DNA of 64,000 nucleotides. Origin: Rhodoferax lithotrophicus (GTDB lineage Bacteria > Pseudomonadota > Gammaproteobacteria > Burkholderiales > Burkholderiaceae_C). This document shows, one piece after another, positions 52,639 to 61,602 of the stretch; position 1 is the stretch's first letter, and each line of letters opens with the position of its first letter. A model generated the notes under the pieces. It was not told the DNA's origin. It did no database searches and saw only the letters and a list, made by a program, of their open reading frames with translations. Where the stretch lies: positions 992,001-1,056,000 of the forward strand of contig NZ_AP024238.1 in assembly GCF_019973615.1 (NCBI RefSeq). Direction: 5' to 3'. The position numbers were made by a program, and so were the translations under genes.

Positions 52639-53883
52639 ATGAAAACAGACCTGCTGAATCAAGCGTTGACTCTCCCCAATGGCATCGTGCTGCGCAACCG
52701 CCTCGCCAAAGCGGCCATGAGCGAAACGCTGGCCACTTACGACAATCGCCCGACCCCGGACTTGGTACAACTGTACCGCCGCTGGGGTTCCTCGGGGCTG
52801 GGAATGATCTTGACGGGCAACGTGATGATCGACCGCCGCGCACTGGGCGAACCCGGCAATGTGGTGATCGAGGACGAGACTGACTTGCCTGTCCTCAGAC
52901 AGTGGGCACATGCGGCAACCGAGCAGGGGGCGGCCATCTGGGTTCAGCTCAACCACCCGGGCAAACAATCGACCAAGGGTTTGAATGTGGTCAACCTCGC
53001 ACCCTCGGCTGTGCCTTTCCGGGAGGACATGGCGGCAATATTTGAGACCCCGCGCGAAGCCACCCCATTCGAGATACAGAACATCATCGGGCGATTTGGC
53101 CGCAGCGCTGCCATCTGCAAGAAGGCCGGATTCAGTGGCGTGCAGATCCACGGGGCGCATGGTTACTTGGTTAGCCAGTTCCTCTCTGCGCACCATAACC
53201 GCCGCAACGACGAATGGGGCGGCAGCCTCGAAAACCGGCGGCGCTTTGTGCTGGCCGTTTACGCGGAAATCCGCCGACAGGTCGGGCCGGATTTCCCGGT
53301 GTCAATCAAGCTCAACTCTACCGACTTCCAGCGCGGCGGCTTTACCGAAGAAGAGTCGCTGGAGACGATACGGGCGCTGACCGATGTGGGCATCGACCTG
53401 ATCGAGATTTCAGGTGGCACCTACGAGATGCCTGCCATGGGCGGCGCGACGCAAGAGCCACCAAAGGCTTCCACCGTGGCCCGCGAGGCCTACTTCCTCG
53501 AATTTGCCGAAAAAGTGCGTGCCGCCGTCAAAGTGCCGCTGATGGTGACCGGCGGCTTCCGCACTGCGGCCGGCATGAACGCCGCCCTGCGTACCGGCGC
53601 ATTGGATGTGGTGGGCCTGGCGCGGCTACTGGCGATCGACCCCGACGCACCCGCCGCCTTGTTGCAAGGACGTGACAGCCCGCAGCAGGTCCGCCCGATC
53701 AAAACCGGCATCAAGGCCGTTGATCGCATGGGGATGATGGAGGTGTGGTGGTACGAGCGCCAACTCAAGCGCATTGCAAAAGGCAGTGAGCCGCGTCCCA
53801 ATGAGAGCGGGCTGTCAGCTTTCTTGAAGGCTGCTTTAAGCAGCGGTTGGGGCACCTTTCGCACGCGTCGTATGCGGGCATAA
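52639..53883 (+). CDS. Old Yellow Enzyme-family NADH:flavin oxidoreductase
   Basis: 414 residues from ATG 52639 (GAGG 6 bases before). A FMN-dependent TIM barrel: NRLAKAAMSE, GMILTGNVMI, VQLNHPGKQ, catalytic HGAHGYLVSQFLS and RRNDEWGGSLENR. It reduces activated C=C bonds of enals/enones. An ATG at 52612, which would overlap the previous gene, has no ribosome-binding site. No C-terminal ferredoxin/flavin extension as in 2,4-dienoyl-CoA reductase. Confidence 0.9.
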   Translation: MKTDLLNQALTLPNGIVLRNRLAKAAMSETLATYDNRPTPDLVQLYRRWGSSGLGMILTGNVMIDRRALGEPGNVVIEDETDLPVLRQWAHAATEQGAAIWVQLNHPGKQSTKGLNVVNLAPSAVPFREDMAAIFETPREATPFEIQNIIGRFGRSAAICKKAGFSGVQIHGAHGYLVSQFLSAHHNRRNDEWGGSLENRRRFVLAVYAEIRRQVGPDFPVSIKLNSTDFQRGGFTEEESLETIRALTDVGIDLIEISGGTYEMPAMGGATQEPPKASTVAREAYFLEFAEKVRAAVKVPLMVTGGFRTAAGMNAALRTGALDVVGLARLLAIDPDAPAALLQGRDSPQQVRPIKTGIKAVDRMGMMEVWWYERQLKRIAKGSEPRPNESGLSAFLKAALSSGWGTFRTRRMRA

Positions 53884-53949
53884 AAAGGCAACTTCGGCAG
53901 GCGTGGACTTCTCTGCCCATAAAAAACCACCTATTGAAAGAACCGCTCC

Positions 53950-55161
53950 ATGTTTCACAGTGTGCGTCGTCCTGATCTACTGATCATCGTTCTTGCTTCG
54001 GCAGGTATTCTCATGGTCACCATGGGTATCAGACAGTCATTCGGGCTTTTTGTGAGTCCTGTGAATACTTCGACGGGTCTGGGTGTTGTCACCATCAGCT
54101 TCGCTTTGGCTATCGGCCAATTCACCTGGGGAGCGGTTCAACCGGTGGCCGGAGCCATTGCGGATCACTATGGCCCGCGCCCTGTGCTCATCGCGGGCCT
54201 GGTTATTTTGGCGCTTGGTTGCCTCATCACGCCCTTTATTTCGAGTGGATTTGGTCTTGCCGTTTCACTCGGCCTACTGGCTTCAATGGGGTCGGGAATG
54301 GGTAGTTTTTCCGTGCTGATTGGTGCGGCAGCTCGGCGTCTACCGGTAGAGTCAAGAGGTTCAGCCTCCGGGATCATCAATGCCGGCGGTTCTTTTGGGC
54401 AGTTTGTTTTCGCGCCCCTCCTGCAAAAGCTTATACAGAGTATCGGCTGGATGGGTGCTATCGGCTCCATGGCGGTTGTGGCTCTGGCCGCCATTCCTCT
54501 CGTCAGCCGGGTGACTGGCACGCAGCCAGCACCTGACGCTCAGGATGTGCAAAACGGTGGGCTCAAGCGAGCGATTCTGGATGCACTTAAAAACCCCAGC
54601 TATCTCCTTTTGCACGCTGGCTTTTTTACCTGTGGATTTCATATTGCCTTCTTGGTGACGCACTTACCTGGGGAGGTTGGCCTCTGCGGTCTGCCGCCTA
54701 ATGTGGCCAGTTGGTCTTTGGCGCTGATTGGCATCGCCAACATATTAGGGAGTCTGATTGCCGGCTCATTCGTGGCGAAGTATCGGAGCAAATACATCCT
54801 GTCTGTGATGTATGGTTCAAGAACGCTACTCATCCTGGGGTATCTGATGATGCCCAAAGTCGAGTGGACTTATTACCTGTTCGCCATCGGGCTTGGTCTT
54901 ACCTGGCTCGCCACCGTGCCCCCGACCGCCGCCATCGTTGGCAAGCTGTTCGGTACCCGCTACCTCGCGACGTTGTTCGGATTGACATTGCTGTCGCACC
55001 AGATTGGCGGATTTCTAGGCGCCTGGCTGGGCGGTCTCTCGATGAGTCAGTTTGGCGACTTCACCTGGATGTGGTACGCCGATATGGTCTTGGCTTCTTT
55101 GGCTGCTTTGCTGAATCTGCCCATCCGCGAGGAACGTGTCAAAAGAATCGTCACGGTGTAG
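53950..55161 (+). CDS. Major facilitator superfamily transporter
   Basis: 403 residues with about 12 hydrophobic helices. GAIADHYGPRPVLIAGL matches the MFS loop 2-3 signature, and the N-terminus (MVTMGIRQSFGLFVSP) resembles OFA/monocarboxylate-type carriers. It ends the TetR-linked gene set and may import or export the compound processed by the preceding reductases. Confidence 0.87.
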   Translation: MFHSVRRPDLLIIVLASAGILMVTMGIRQSFGLFVSPVNTSTGLGVVTISFALAIGQFTWGAVQPVAGAIADHYGPRPVLIAGLVILALGCLITPFISSGFGLAVSLGLLASMGSGMGSFSVLIGAAARRLPVESRGSASGIINAGGSFGQFVFAPLLQKLIQSIGWMGAIGSMAVVALAAIPLVSRVTGTQPAPDAQDVQNGGLKRAILDALKNPSYLLLHAGFFTCGFHIAFLVTHLPGEVGLCGLPPNVASWSLALIGIANILGSLIAGSFVAKYRSKYILSVMYGSRTLLILGYLMMPKVEWTYYLFAIGLGLTWLATVPPTAAIVGKLFGTRYLATLFGLTLLSHQIGGFLGAWLGGLSMSQFGDFTWMWYADMVLASLAALLNLPIREERVKRIVTV

Positions 55162-55220
55162 TCTGGAACGGCTCTCGCTTTGAGCCGATGGGGTCAGAGT
55201 TCAATACAAACGCATTAAAA

Positions 55221-55259
55221 ACATAGCGTTTAGCGCTTGTTACACAAGGGCTAGAGACT
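55221..55259 (-). repeat. Palindromic intergenic repeat, copy H (degenerate)
   Basis: tAGCgttTAGCGCTTgttacacAAGgGCtAGAGaC on the plus strand; orientation as copies A and B, opposite to copy I 100 bases away. Confidence 0.55.
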
Positions 55260-55358
55260 GATTCTGCGAATCCAAACACCTCCGTACCTTCCAATGGCCT
55301 TTGTCACGCTAACCGGGTGGCATGGCTCGGTCTGCCGCTAGGCTGGTGTGTGCGGACG

Positions 55359-55422
55359 TTTATATGAGAAATAGGCCTGTAGCGCTTGCTGTGACTGCGT
55401 GAGAAGCTATCAAAAGTGAAGT
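55359..55422 (+). repeat. Palindromic intergenic repeat, copy I
   Basis: CCTGTAGCGCTTgctgtgacTGCGTgAGaAGCTAt, just before the stop codon of the convergent response-regulator gene. Confidence 0.7.
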
Positions 55423-55441
55423 TAATGGCAATGGCCGTGTG

Positions 55442-56107
55442 TTATGGCTGTGCAAGTTCAACTGTGATCGCATTGGCCCCTCTGAGCCGTTGCATCGCCA
55501 TGGTGAGCGCCGGAATGGATTTCAGCTGCATCTTGTGCATCACGTTGTGGCGGTGAACTTTGACAGTGCTTTCAGTAACCCCCAGGTCAAACGCGATGGC
55601 CTTGTTCAGCTTGCCCAGGGCGACTTCGGCCATGATTTGTTTCTCGCGTGCCGTGAGCGTGTCATAGAGCCCACGCAGCTCGGTCAGCGCCAGTCGCTCA
55701 TGCGAGGTGGAGCTGAGGTGCGACAAGGCCAGCTCAATGGCGTTGAGCAAGTCGGTGTCTTCAAACGGTTTGTTCAAAAAGTCAATGGCCCCCGCGCGCA
55801 TCGCCCGCACCGCCAGGGGCACCTCACCATGGCCGGTGATGAAGATGATCGGAATGTCCCGCCCCAGGGCAGACAAACGTTCTTGCAGGCCAAACCCGTC
55901 CAGGCCCGGCATGCGAACGTCCAGCACCACACAGGCAAAAGCTTGGAGGTTTTTGTGATCCAGAAACTCCAATGCCGAGGCGAACACCTCGACCTGCATG
56001 CCCGCTGAGCGCAGCAGGCTGCTCAGGGATTCCCGCACCGAAGCATCATCGTCCACCACATAGATCGTGGGCAGTACATTGGTTGGCATGTTACGCATCT
56101 TGTTCAT
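55442..56107 (-). CDS. TodT/FixJ-type response regulator
   Basis: 221 residues from ATG 56107, which overlaps the kinase stop by ATGA, so translation is coupled. Receiver domain with DDD near the N-terminus, phospho-acceptor in VVLDVRMPGLDG and KPF; C-terminal LuxR-type HTH (LTAREKQIMAEVALGKLNKAIAFDL in part, then ESTVKVHRHNVM). Expected partner of the adjacent TodS-like kinase and activator of the toluene monooxygenase promoter, which is outside the window. Confidence 0.92.
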   Translation of the reverse strand: MNKMRNMPTNVLPTIYVVDDDASVRESLSSLLRSAGMQVEVFASALEFLDHKNLQAFACVVLDVRMPGLDGFGLQERLSALGRDIPIIFITGHGEVPLAVRAMRAGAIDFLNKPFEDTDLLNAIELALSHLSSTSHERLALTELRGLYDTLTAREKQIMAEVALGKLNKAIAFDLGVTESTVKVHRHNVMHKMQLKSIPALTMAMQRLRGANAITVELAQP

Positions 56108-58995
56108 GGCATCAAAGGAATGTTGAAGCGAAAGCAGGCCCCGGTGCCGCTTTCGGGCTCCAGGCGCAACCACCCACCATGGTTTTCCACAATGGATCGG
56201 CTGATGGCCAGGCCCATGCCCAGCCCATCGTTCTTGGTGGAGAACAGGGCATCGAATATTTTGGGCTGCATTTCCGGCGCAATGCCTGTGCCACTGTCAC
56301 ACACGGTGAACACCATGCCTTGGGTGGCCTGCTCGGTCACCGTGATGCTGAGCAAACGCTGGCCTGGTGCTTGTTCACGCATGGCTTCCACGGCGTTGAT
56401 CAGCAGGTTGAGCAACACCTGTTGCAACTGCACCTTGTCGGCGTTCAGGTTCGGCAGCGCCGGTGACACCAGCACGGTCACCTGAACACCCGACTCCTGA
56501 AACAGGTTGTGCAGCATACGCAGCAGGTCATACAAAATGTGTTGCACCGCAATGCGCTCGTGCTTGATGCCGCCACGGGAGAGAAAGTTGCGGATGCGCG
56601 CAATCACATCACCGGCCAGATTGGCATCGCGGTACACGCGGTTCAGCGCCGCCGCAACCTCGTTTAAATCGGGCGTGTCGCGCGACATCCAGCGCAGCGC
56701 AGCCTGGCTGTTGGTGGCAATGGCCGAAAGGGGCTGGTTCACTTCGTGGGCGATGGAGGCGGCCAGCTCACCCATGGCGGTGAAGCGCGAGACGCGCACC
56801 AGCTCGGTCTGGGTGGCGGCCAGCTCGCTTTCAGCCTGCTTGCGCGAACTGATGTCCTGCACAATCACGGCCAGCCAGGGGCCATCGCCGTCCACAGCCG
56901 GAATCCGGGACGCGCTGACATTGGCCCACAGGTAGCCACCGTTGCGCATTTCATATCGCTTCTCAAGCTGGTAGCTGGGCATGATGCCGTCCATCAGACC
57001 ATGCACGTTGTGCTCGGTCATGCTGCGCTCGGACGCTTCGGTGATCTCGATCAGCGAAAGGCCGCGAATTTCCTGCTCGTCATAACCCAGCATTTTTTGC
57101 AAGGCCGGATTGGCGATCAGGATGCGCCCCTCACCGTCTGCCATGGCAATGCCCACGGCGGTGTTTTCATACAGGCCCAGCCAGCGGCGTTCAGAGAGCT
57201 GCAGAGCATGCAGGCTGTCTTGAAGGAATTTGCGGTGGGTCACCAGTGCGGCGGTCAGCTCGCCAACATCCGAGGCCTGTGAGGCCAGTTCGCCCTGCAG
57301 CAGTTCAACGCTGCGCTTGACGGTGATCAGGTTGTGAACCCGCGCCCGCAGCTCTTGCGGGGAGAACGGTTTGGTCAGGTAGTCCTGCACAAATTCCTCC
57401 AGCAGATTGCTGCGCAGCGAGTCGTCAGAGCGGGCGGTCAGCACAATCGCCGGGATGTGGTGGAACTGCGCCATGCCCCGCAATTCGCGGATCAGTTGCA
57501 TGCCGTCCACCTGCGGCATCATCAGGTCGGTGATGATCAGGTCCGGCGGGTGCTGCAGCACCGCGGCCATGGCTGCCGCACCGTTGACGGCAAGGGTCAC
57601 GTTGTAGTTGTCCACCAGCACATCGTGCAGAAAATGAAGCAGATCCTGGTTGTCTTCCACCACCAGAATGTGCGCCAACCCGGCCCGGTGGGCCAGCGAC
57701 GGGGGTGGCAGGCCCGGCAGACTGTCGGGCTCCTGGTGCAGCGCGGGCGCTGCGTGGTCGCCCATCTCGCGCACAAAAGTGCCCTGCGGTGCGCGAAGCG
57801 GCATTTCCACCTGGAAGATGGCACCACCACCCGCCGCGTCCAGCACCACCACCGTGCCCAGGTGCAACTCAACAAATTCCTTGACGATGTTCAGGCCCAG
57901 GCCGCTGCCGTAGCTGCTGATGTCGGTGGAGGCTTGGGCGAAGCGTGCAAAGATCAGCTCCTTCAGCTCGGTGGGTACACCGGGGCCGTTGTCTTGCACA
58001 CTCAACAGAAAGCGGTCATTGCTTACCCGGTGCAGCGAGCAGCGTATGCGCCCGCCAGTGTGCGTGAATTTGAAAGCATTGGACAGCAGGTTGGCCACGA
58101 TGCGCACGAACTTGGCGCGATCCACATCGACCAATAGTTCGCTGGGACTGTCGATTTGAAAGACGATGGACCGTTCCTCCGCACTGGCGGCGAAGGCGGC
58201 GGCAATCTCCTGCAGCAGGGATGTCAGGTTGACGTGAGCATAGGCCAGAGGCATCTTGTCGGCATCAATGCGGGCCAGATCCAGCAGGTCGTTCACCTGT
58301 TGCAGCAGCGACCGTGCGTTGCGCTGAACCGTGACCAGGCGCGCCCGCTCGCGCTCACCCAGCTGGCTGGGTTCTTTCAGCAGCTGCTCAACCGGCCCGA
58401 GGATCAGCGTCAGCGGTGTGCGTAATTCATGGCTGACATTGGCGAAGAATTTGGTCTTGAAACCGTCAATTTCGCGCAGCCGCTCAAGCGCTTGTTGCAG
58501 CTCGCCGTTCTTGCGTGTCAGTTCGGCCTGGATGGCCACTTTTTCGCTGATATTGCGCCCCTCGGGCAGCAAAAAAGCCACCTGCCCCTGGTCGTCGCGG
58601 ATGGGGGTCAGGGAGAAATCTACAAAGATGGATTTCTCGCCGTGCAAATCACCAAACACCTCCATGTCGCGGCGGATGAAGTGGCCTTGGGCGGCGTGCT
58701 CCACCATGCTGCGCACCTGCGCCCGCGCCTCGTCGGACACCGCCCACCAGCGGGCCTCCCAAAACGGCTTGCCCACCACGTCTTCCAGGGCAATGCCCGC
58801 GCCTTCCAGTGCCGAGCGGTTGATTTCCAGCACCGTGCCATTCACATCGAGCAGGCCCAGAAACTGGTACATGGCATCCAGAATGATGCGGGCAAACTTT
58901 TGCCGACGCACTTCACCGGTGTCATGTGGCAATAGCTGGACCCCTTTGATCGAGGTATTTAGATTCTGTGGGGTCAATGGCACAACGATGAGCAC
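56104..58995 (-). CDS. TodS/TmoS-type double-sensor hybrid histidine kinase
   Basis: 963 residues: PAS1 (about 35-150), kinase 1 with H189 in NVSHELRTPL, a receiver domain with Asp in DLIITDLMMPQVDG, PAS2, and kinase 2 with H750 in IAHEVNQPL. That is the TodS layout and length. The TodS toluene-pocket residues F46, F79 and W85 correspond to F45, F78 and W84 here; I74 is V73. The start is a GTG at 58995 with a poor ribosome-binding site; the N-terminus has TodS-like length but no obvious leucine zipper. It is a cytoplasmic sensor of toluene-like aromatics. Confidence 0.94.
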   Translation of the reverse strand: MLIVVPLTPQNLNTSIKGVQLLPHDTGEVRRQKFARIILDAMYQFLGLLDVNGTVLEINRSALEGAGIALEDVVGKPFWEARWWAVSDEARAQVRSMVEHAAQGHFIRRDMEVFGDLHGEKSIFVDFSLTPIRDDQGQVAFLLPEGRNISEKVAIQAELTRKNGELQQALERLREIDGFKTKFFANVSHELRTPLTLILGPVEQLLKEPSQLGERERARLVTVQRNARSLLQQVNDLLDLARIDADKMPLAYAHVNLTSLLQEIAAAFAASAEERSIVFQIDSPSELLVDVDRAKFVRIVANLLSNAFKFTHTGGRIRCSLHRVSNDRFLLSVQDNGPGVPTELKELIFARFAQASTDISSYGSGLGLNIVKEFVELHLGTVVVLDAAGGGAIFQVEMPLRAPQGTFVREMGDHAAPALHQEPDSLPGLPPPSLAHRAGLAHILVVEDNQDLLHFLHDVLVDNYNVTLAVNGAAAMAAVLQHPPDLIITDLMMPQVDGMQLIRELRGMAQFHHIPAIVLTARSDDSLRSNLLEEFVQDYLTKPFSPQELRARVHNLITVKRSVELLQGELASQASDVGELTAALVTHRKFLQDSLHALQLSERRWLGLYENTAVGIAMADGEGRILIANPALQKMLGYDEQEIRGLSLIEITEASERSMTEHNVHGLMDGIMPSYQLEKRYEMRNGGYLWANVSASRIPAVDGDGPWLAVIVQDISSRKQAESELAATQTELVRVSRFTAMGELAASIAHEVNQPLSAIATNSQAALRWMSRDTPDLNEVAAALNRVYRDANLAGDVIARIRNFLSRGGIKHERIAVQHILYDLLRMLHNLFQESGVQVTVLVSPALPNLNADKVQLQQVLLNLLINAVEAMREQAPGQRLLSITVTEQATQGMVFTVCDSGTGIAPEMQPKIFDALFSTKNDGLGMGLAISRSIVENHGGWLRLEPESGTGACFRFNIPLMP

Positions 58996-59050
58996 TCCAA
59001 TATCTGCTCATAACGAGCTTGACCGATTTTGCCTTGGTGGAGGACACTTA

Positions 59051-60427
59051 TCAGAACCTGTGCGTATAACCGATGGTCACGTTATTTTGTGAATGCGTCG
59101 TCAGTATGGGATCGGCGGTATTTGGCAAACTGGCATTGCCCATCGACTCTTCAAAGGCGTGAGAGTACGCAACATCAAGGCTATTTTCTTTGGAGAAAGC
59201 GTAAGAAAATCCGGCAGAAATATGTTTTCTGGGGGTCGCAGGAATCACGGCCAAAAGCGTCTCAGAGCGCAGTGCCTGAGTGGCCAACCGTGCCCCACCA
59301 CGCAGTGTCCAATTGCCGGTCTGATAGGCCACACCCAAAGCCAAGATGGTTTGATCCTGATAGTTTTGTGGCAATAGGATGTCCAGGGTTTGCCCGTTGT
59401 CTGCCACAAAACCCACATTGATATCTTTCATGGCGTGTGCCCAAAATACTTGCGACACATCGACGGCGACCATCCACTGAGGGTTGAAGCGGTGGCTCAA
59501 GCCGATATCCAGCTTGGCTGGCATCTGAAAATTACGCAATTTGATATTGCCTGGCAAAGGAATTTGCCCGGCAATGCCATCAATGGCCGTGAGTGTGGCA
59601 CGCCCTTCCAGGTCATTCATCCGGCTTTCCATGGCGTAGTCGAACCCCAACAGGGTGTCCTCTGTCACTTTGTACGTCATGCCGAGACGGCCACCCAAGC
59701 CCCAGGATTCCACGCCACTGCCCAGGGGCTCGTCTTTGGTCAGACTGAAGTGGGCACCACGCATGTCCGGCAAACCACCCAGCACCGGCAACAGGCTTCC
59801 GCTCACTCTTCCTGAACCGATCAGAGAGCCAACCTGGCCCGCACCAAGCAACAAGTTGAGGTTCAATCCCTGCCACATGGCGTCGATGCTTCCTCCAACA
59901 GCCAGCTTATCGTTGACTTGGTAGCTCGCTGCGAACGGAATGTTCAATACCAACAGACGGCTTGAGTTATCGAGCCCGGTGTTCAGCCCACCCGTAGCAC
60001 GTGAAAGAAAGCTGCTGCTGCCATATTCAGTTCCCAACCCACCTTGGGCAAAGGCACCAACACCCAGTGAGAGTGCGCCATTTTTGCGGGTGTACGCCAC
60101 TTCAGGGGCCATATAAGGCCCCCGGTTATTGACATGGGTACCCGACGAGACACTTTCGCCCGTTGTCTGGTTCTTCACGCTGAGGTCGGTGGTGATCAGA
60201 TCCAAGCCCAGTTGGAATTCAGAACCTGGGGCCATCAACGACAAGGTTGCGGGGTTGGTCATCATACCCGCAGCACCTATGTTGACTGCCGTGGCTGTGC
60301 CACCCATGGCGCGTGATATGGGCCCATAACCTTCGAGTCGAAAGACATCGGTGGCGTGGCTCATCGGGGCGCTGGCGGCCAAGCAGGCCGCCGTCAGCAG
60401 GCGCAGTGCATCAATTCTGGATTTCAT
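59051..60427 (-). CDS. FadL/TodX-type outer membrane channel
   Basis: 458 residues with signal peptide (LLTAACLAASAPMSHA), an N-terminal plug-like segment (DVFRLEGYGPISRAMGGTATA, with NPATLSLM) and a beta-barrel ending in the outer-membrane C-terminal Phe (IGYTHRF). TodX/TbuX/XylN homologues let toluene and similar compounds cross the outer membrane. It lies between the monooxygenase genes and the sensor kinase, all on one strand. Confidence 0.93.
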   Translation of the reverse strand: MKSRIDALRLLTAACLAASAPMSHATDVFRLEGYGPISRAMGGTATAVNIGAAGMMTNPATLSLMAPGSEFQLGLDLITTDLSVKNQTTGESVSSGTHVNNRGPYMAPEVAYTRKNGALSLGVGAFAQGGLGTEYGSSSFLSRATGGLNTGLDNSSRLLVLNIPFAASYQVNDKLAVGGSIDAMWQGLNLNLLLGAGQVGSLIGSGRVSGSLLPVLGGLPDMRGAHFSLTKDEPLGSGVESWGLGGRLGMTYKVTEDTLLGFDYAMESRMNDLEGRATLTAIDGIAGQIPLPGNIKLRNFQMPAKLDIGLSHRFNPQWMVAVDVSQVFWAHAMKDINVGFVADNGQTLDILLPQNYQDQTILALGVAYQTGNWTLRGGARLATQALRSETLLAVIPATPRKHISAGFSYAFSKENSLDVAYSHAFEESMGNASLPNTADPILTTHSQNNVTIGYTHRF

Positions 60428-60504
60428 GTTTTGTCTCTTCGTTTTGTTTCTGTTTTTGGGATAGGAACGGGTGGCGAGGCGTTTTATGCCCGACCCTTGG
60501 CGAC

Positions 60505-61542
60505 TTAAAAAAAGCGGTCAAAGTGGATTTGTTCAAACGGCACTTGGTGATCCACCATCAGCATTTCCTGCAAGGTCTGCGTCATCGGCGGTGGCCCGGC
60601 AAAGTAAAACTCAAAGTTAGGCAGACCGTCACCTAAGCTGCGGCGCACCGCGTCATGAACAAAGCCGGTTTCACCTGACCATGGTGAATCACCCTCCTGC
60701 CCAGGTAGCGAGACCACTGGATGAAAATGAATACGATCACCATACCCAGGAAGCTCGCGCAGGAAGGTTTCGCCACAGATATCACGCGGGGTTCTGCCGC
60801 CATAAAAGAAGTGGAGCTGGCGCGTCTTCAGCATGCCAGATTGCGCTGCACCACGGGCAATGGAAACCATCGGTGCCAGGCCAGAGCCCCCCGCCACACA
60901 GACGATGTCGCGTGTGACTTCGGGTCTCAGATAGGCCAGGCCATAGGGGCCGTCAATCTCGATCTCGTCGCCTGCGTGAAGATGATGAAACAGTTTGTCT
61001 GTGGCCACACCATGGGCAACACGGCGTATTTGAAAGTGCCATTCACCTTGGCTGTTACCCACATTGGACATGGAATAGGCACGCGGTGTGCTGACACCAG
61101 GAATCGCCAGCATCGCGTACTGACCCGCCAAAAAATCAGCACCGCCTTCAGTGACAAACCGAAACTCGCGAATGTCATGCGTGATGTCGTTCGCCGCAGC
61201 GAATCGGGCGCAACGGCGCTGGGGTTTGATGACTGGCTCGCATTCTGGTGTGGTCCTGACCTTGATGCGTATGTCGGTACTTGCGGTGCATTGACAAGCA
61301 AGAAGAAGTCCTCTGCGATGATCACGCTCGGTCAGACCTGGCGCTTGCGGCCAAAGATTTTCAACCTCACCCGCAAGCAATTCAAACTTGCAGCTGCCAC
61401 AGCCGCCGGAGTTGCACTCATAGGGAAAACCAAGCCCGGCGCGCAAGGCTGCGCGCAAGACGGTATCTTTTCCCAACTGGTCGAATGCATGATTCCCGGG
61501 CTCCGTCGTTATTCTGGTTTGGGTCATAACAATTTCATTCAT
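60505..61542 (-). CDS. tmoF: Toluene monooxygenase reductase component
   Basis: 345 residues from ATG 61542, or 340 from a second ATG at 61527. The N-terminal [2Fe-2S] ferredoxin carries ECNSGGCGSCK with a distal Cys in LLACQC. FAD (RAYSMSN) and NAD (VAGGSGLAPMVS) domains follow. It transfers electrons from NADH to the Rieske protein TmoC. Last gene of the monooxygenase block; lower local GC than the hydroxylase genes is apparent by eye. Confidence 0.93.
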   Translation of the reverse strand: MNEIVMTQTRITTEPGNHAFDQLGKDTVLRAALRAGLGFPYECNSGGCGSCKFELLAGEVENLWPQAPGLTERDHRRGLLLACQCTASTDIRIKVRTTPECEPVIKPQRRCARFAAANDITHDIREFRFVTEGGADFLAGQYAMLAIPGVSTPRAYSMSNVGNSQGEWHFQIRRVAHGVATDKLFHHLHAGDEIEIDGPYGLAYLRPEVTRDIVCVAGGSGLAPMVSIARGAAQSGMLKTRQLHFFYGGRTPRDICGETFLRELPGYGDRIHFHPVVSLPGQEGDSPWSGETGFVHDAVRRSLGDGLPNFEFYFAGPPPMTQTLQEMLMVDHQVPFEQIHFDRFF

Positions 61543-61602
61543 TGGGTTTGAGGCCCCACGGCAGACGGTTTTCAAGCGCTTGCCATGGGGTCTGGGTTGA
61601 AC

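Larger units (their letters stand above)
55162..55441. other. Intergenic region between the TetR locus and the two-component genes
   Basis: Convergent gap of about 280 bases. It contains a short hairpin CGGCTC/GAGCCG (55169-55187, no T-tract) and two repeats in opposite orientations (H and I). No gene. Confidence 0.6.
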
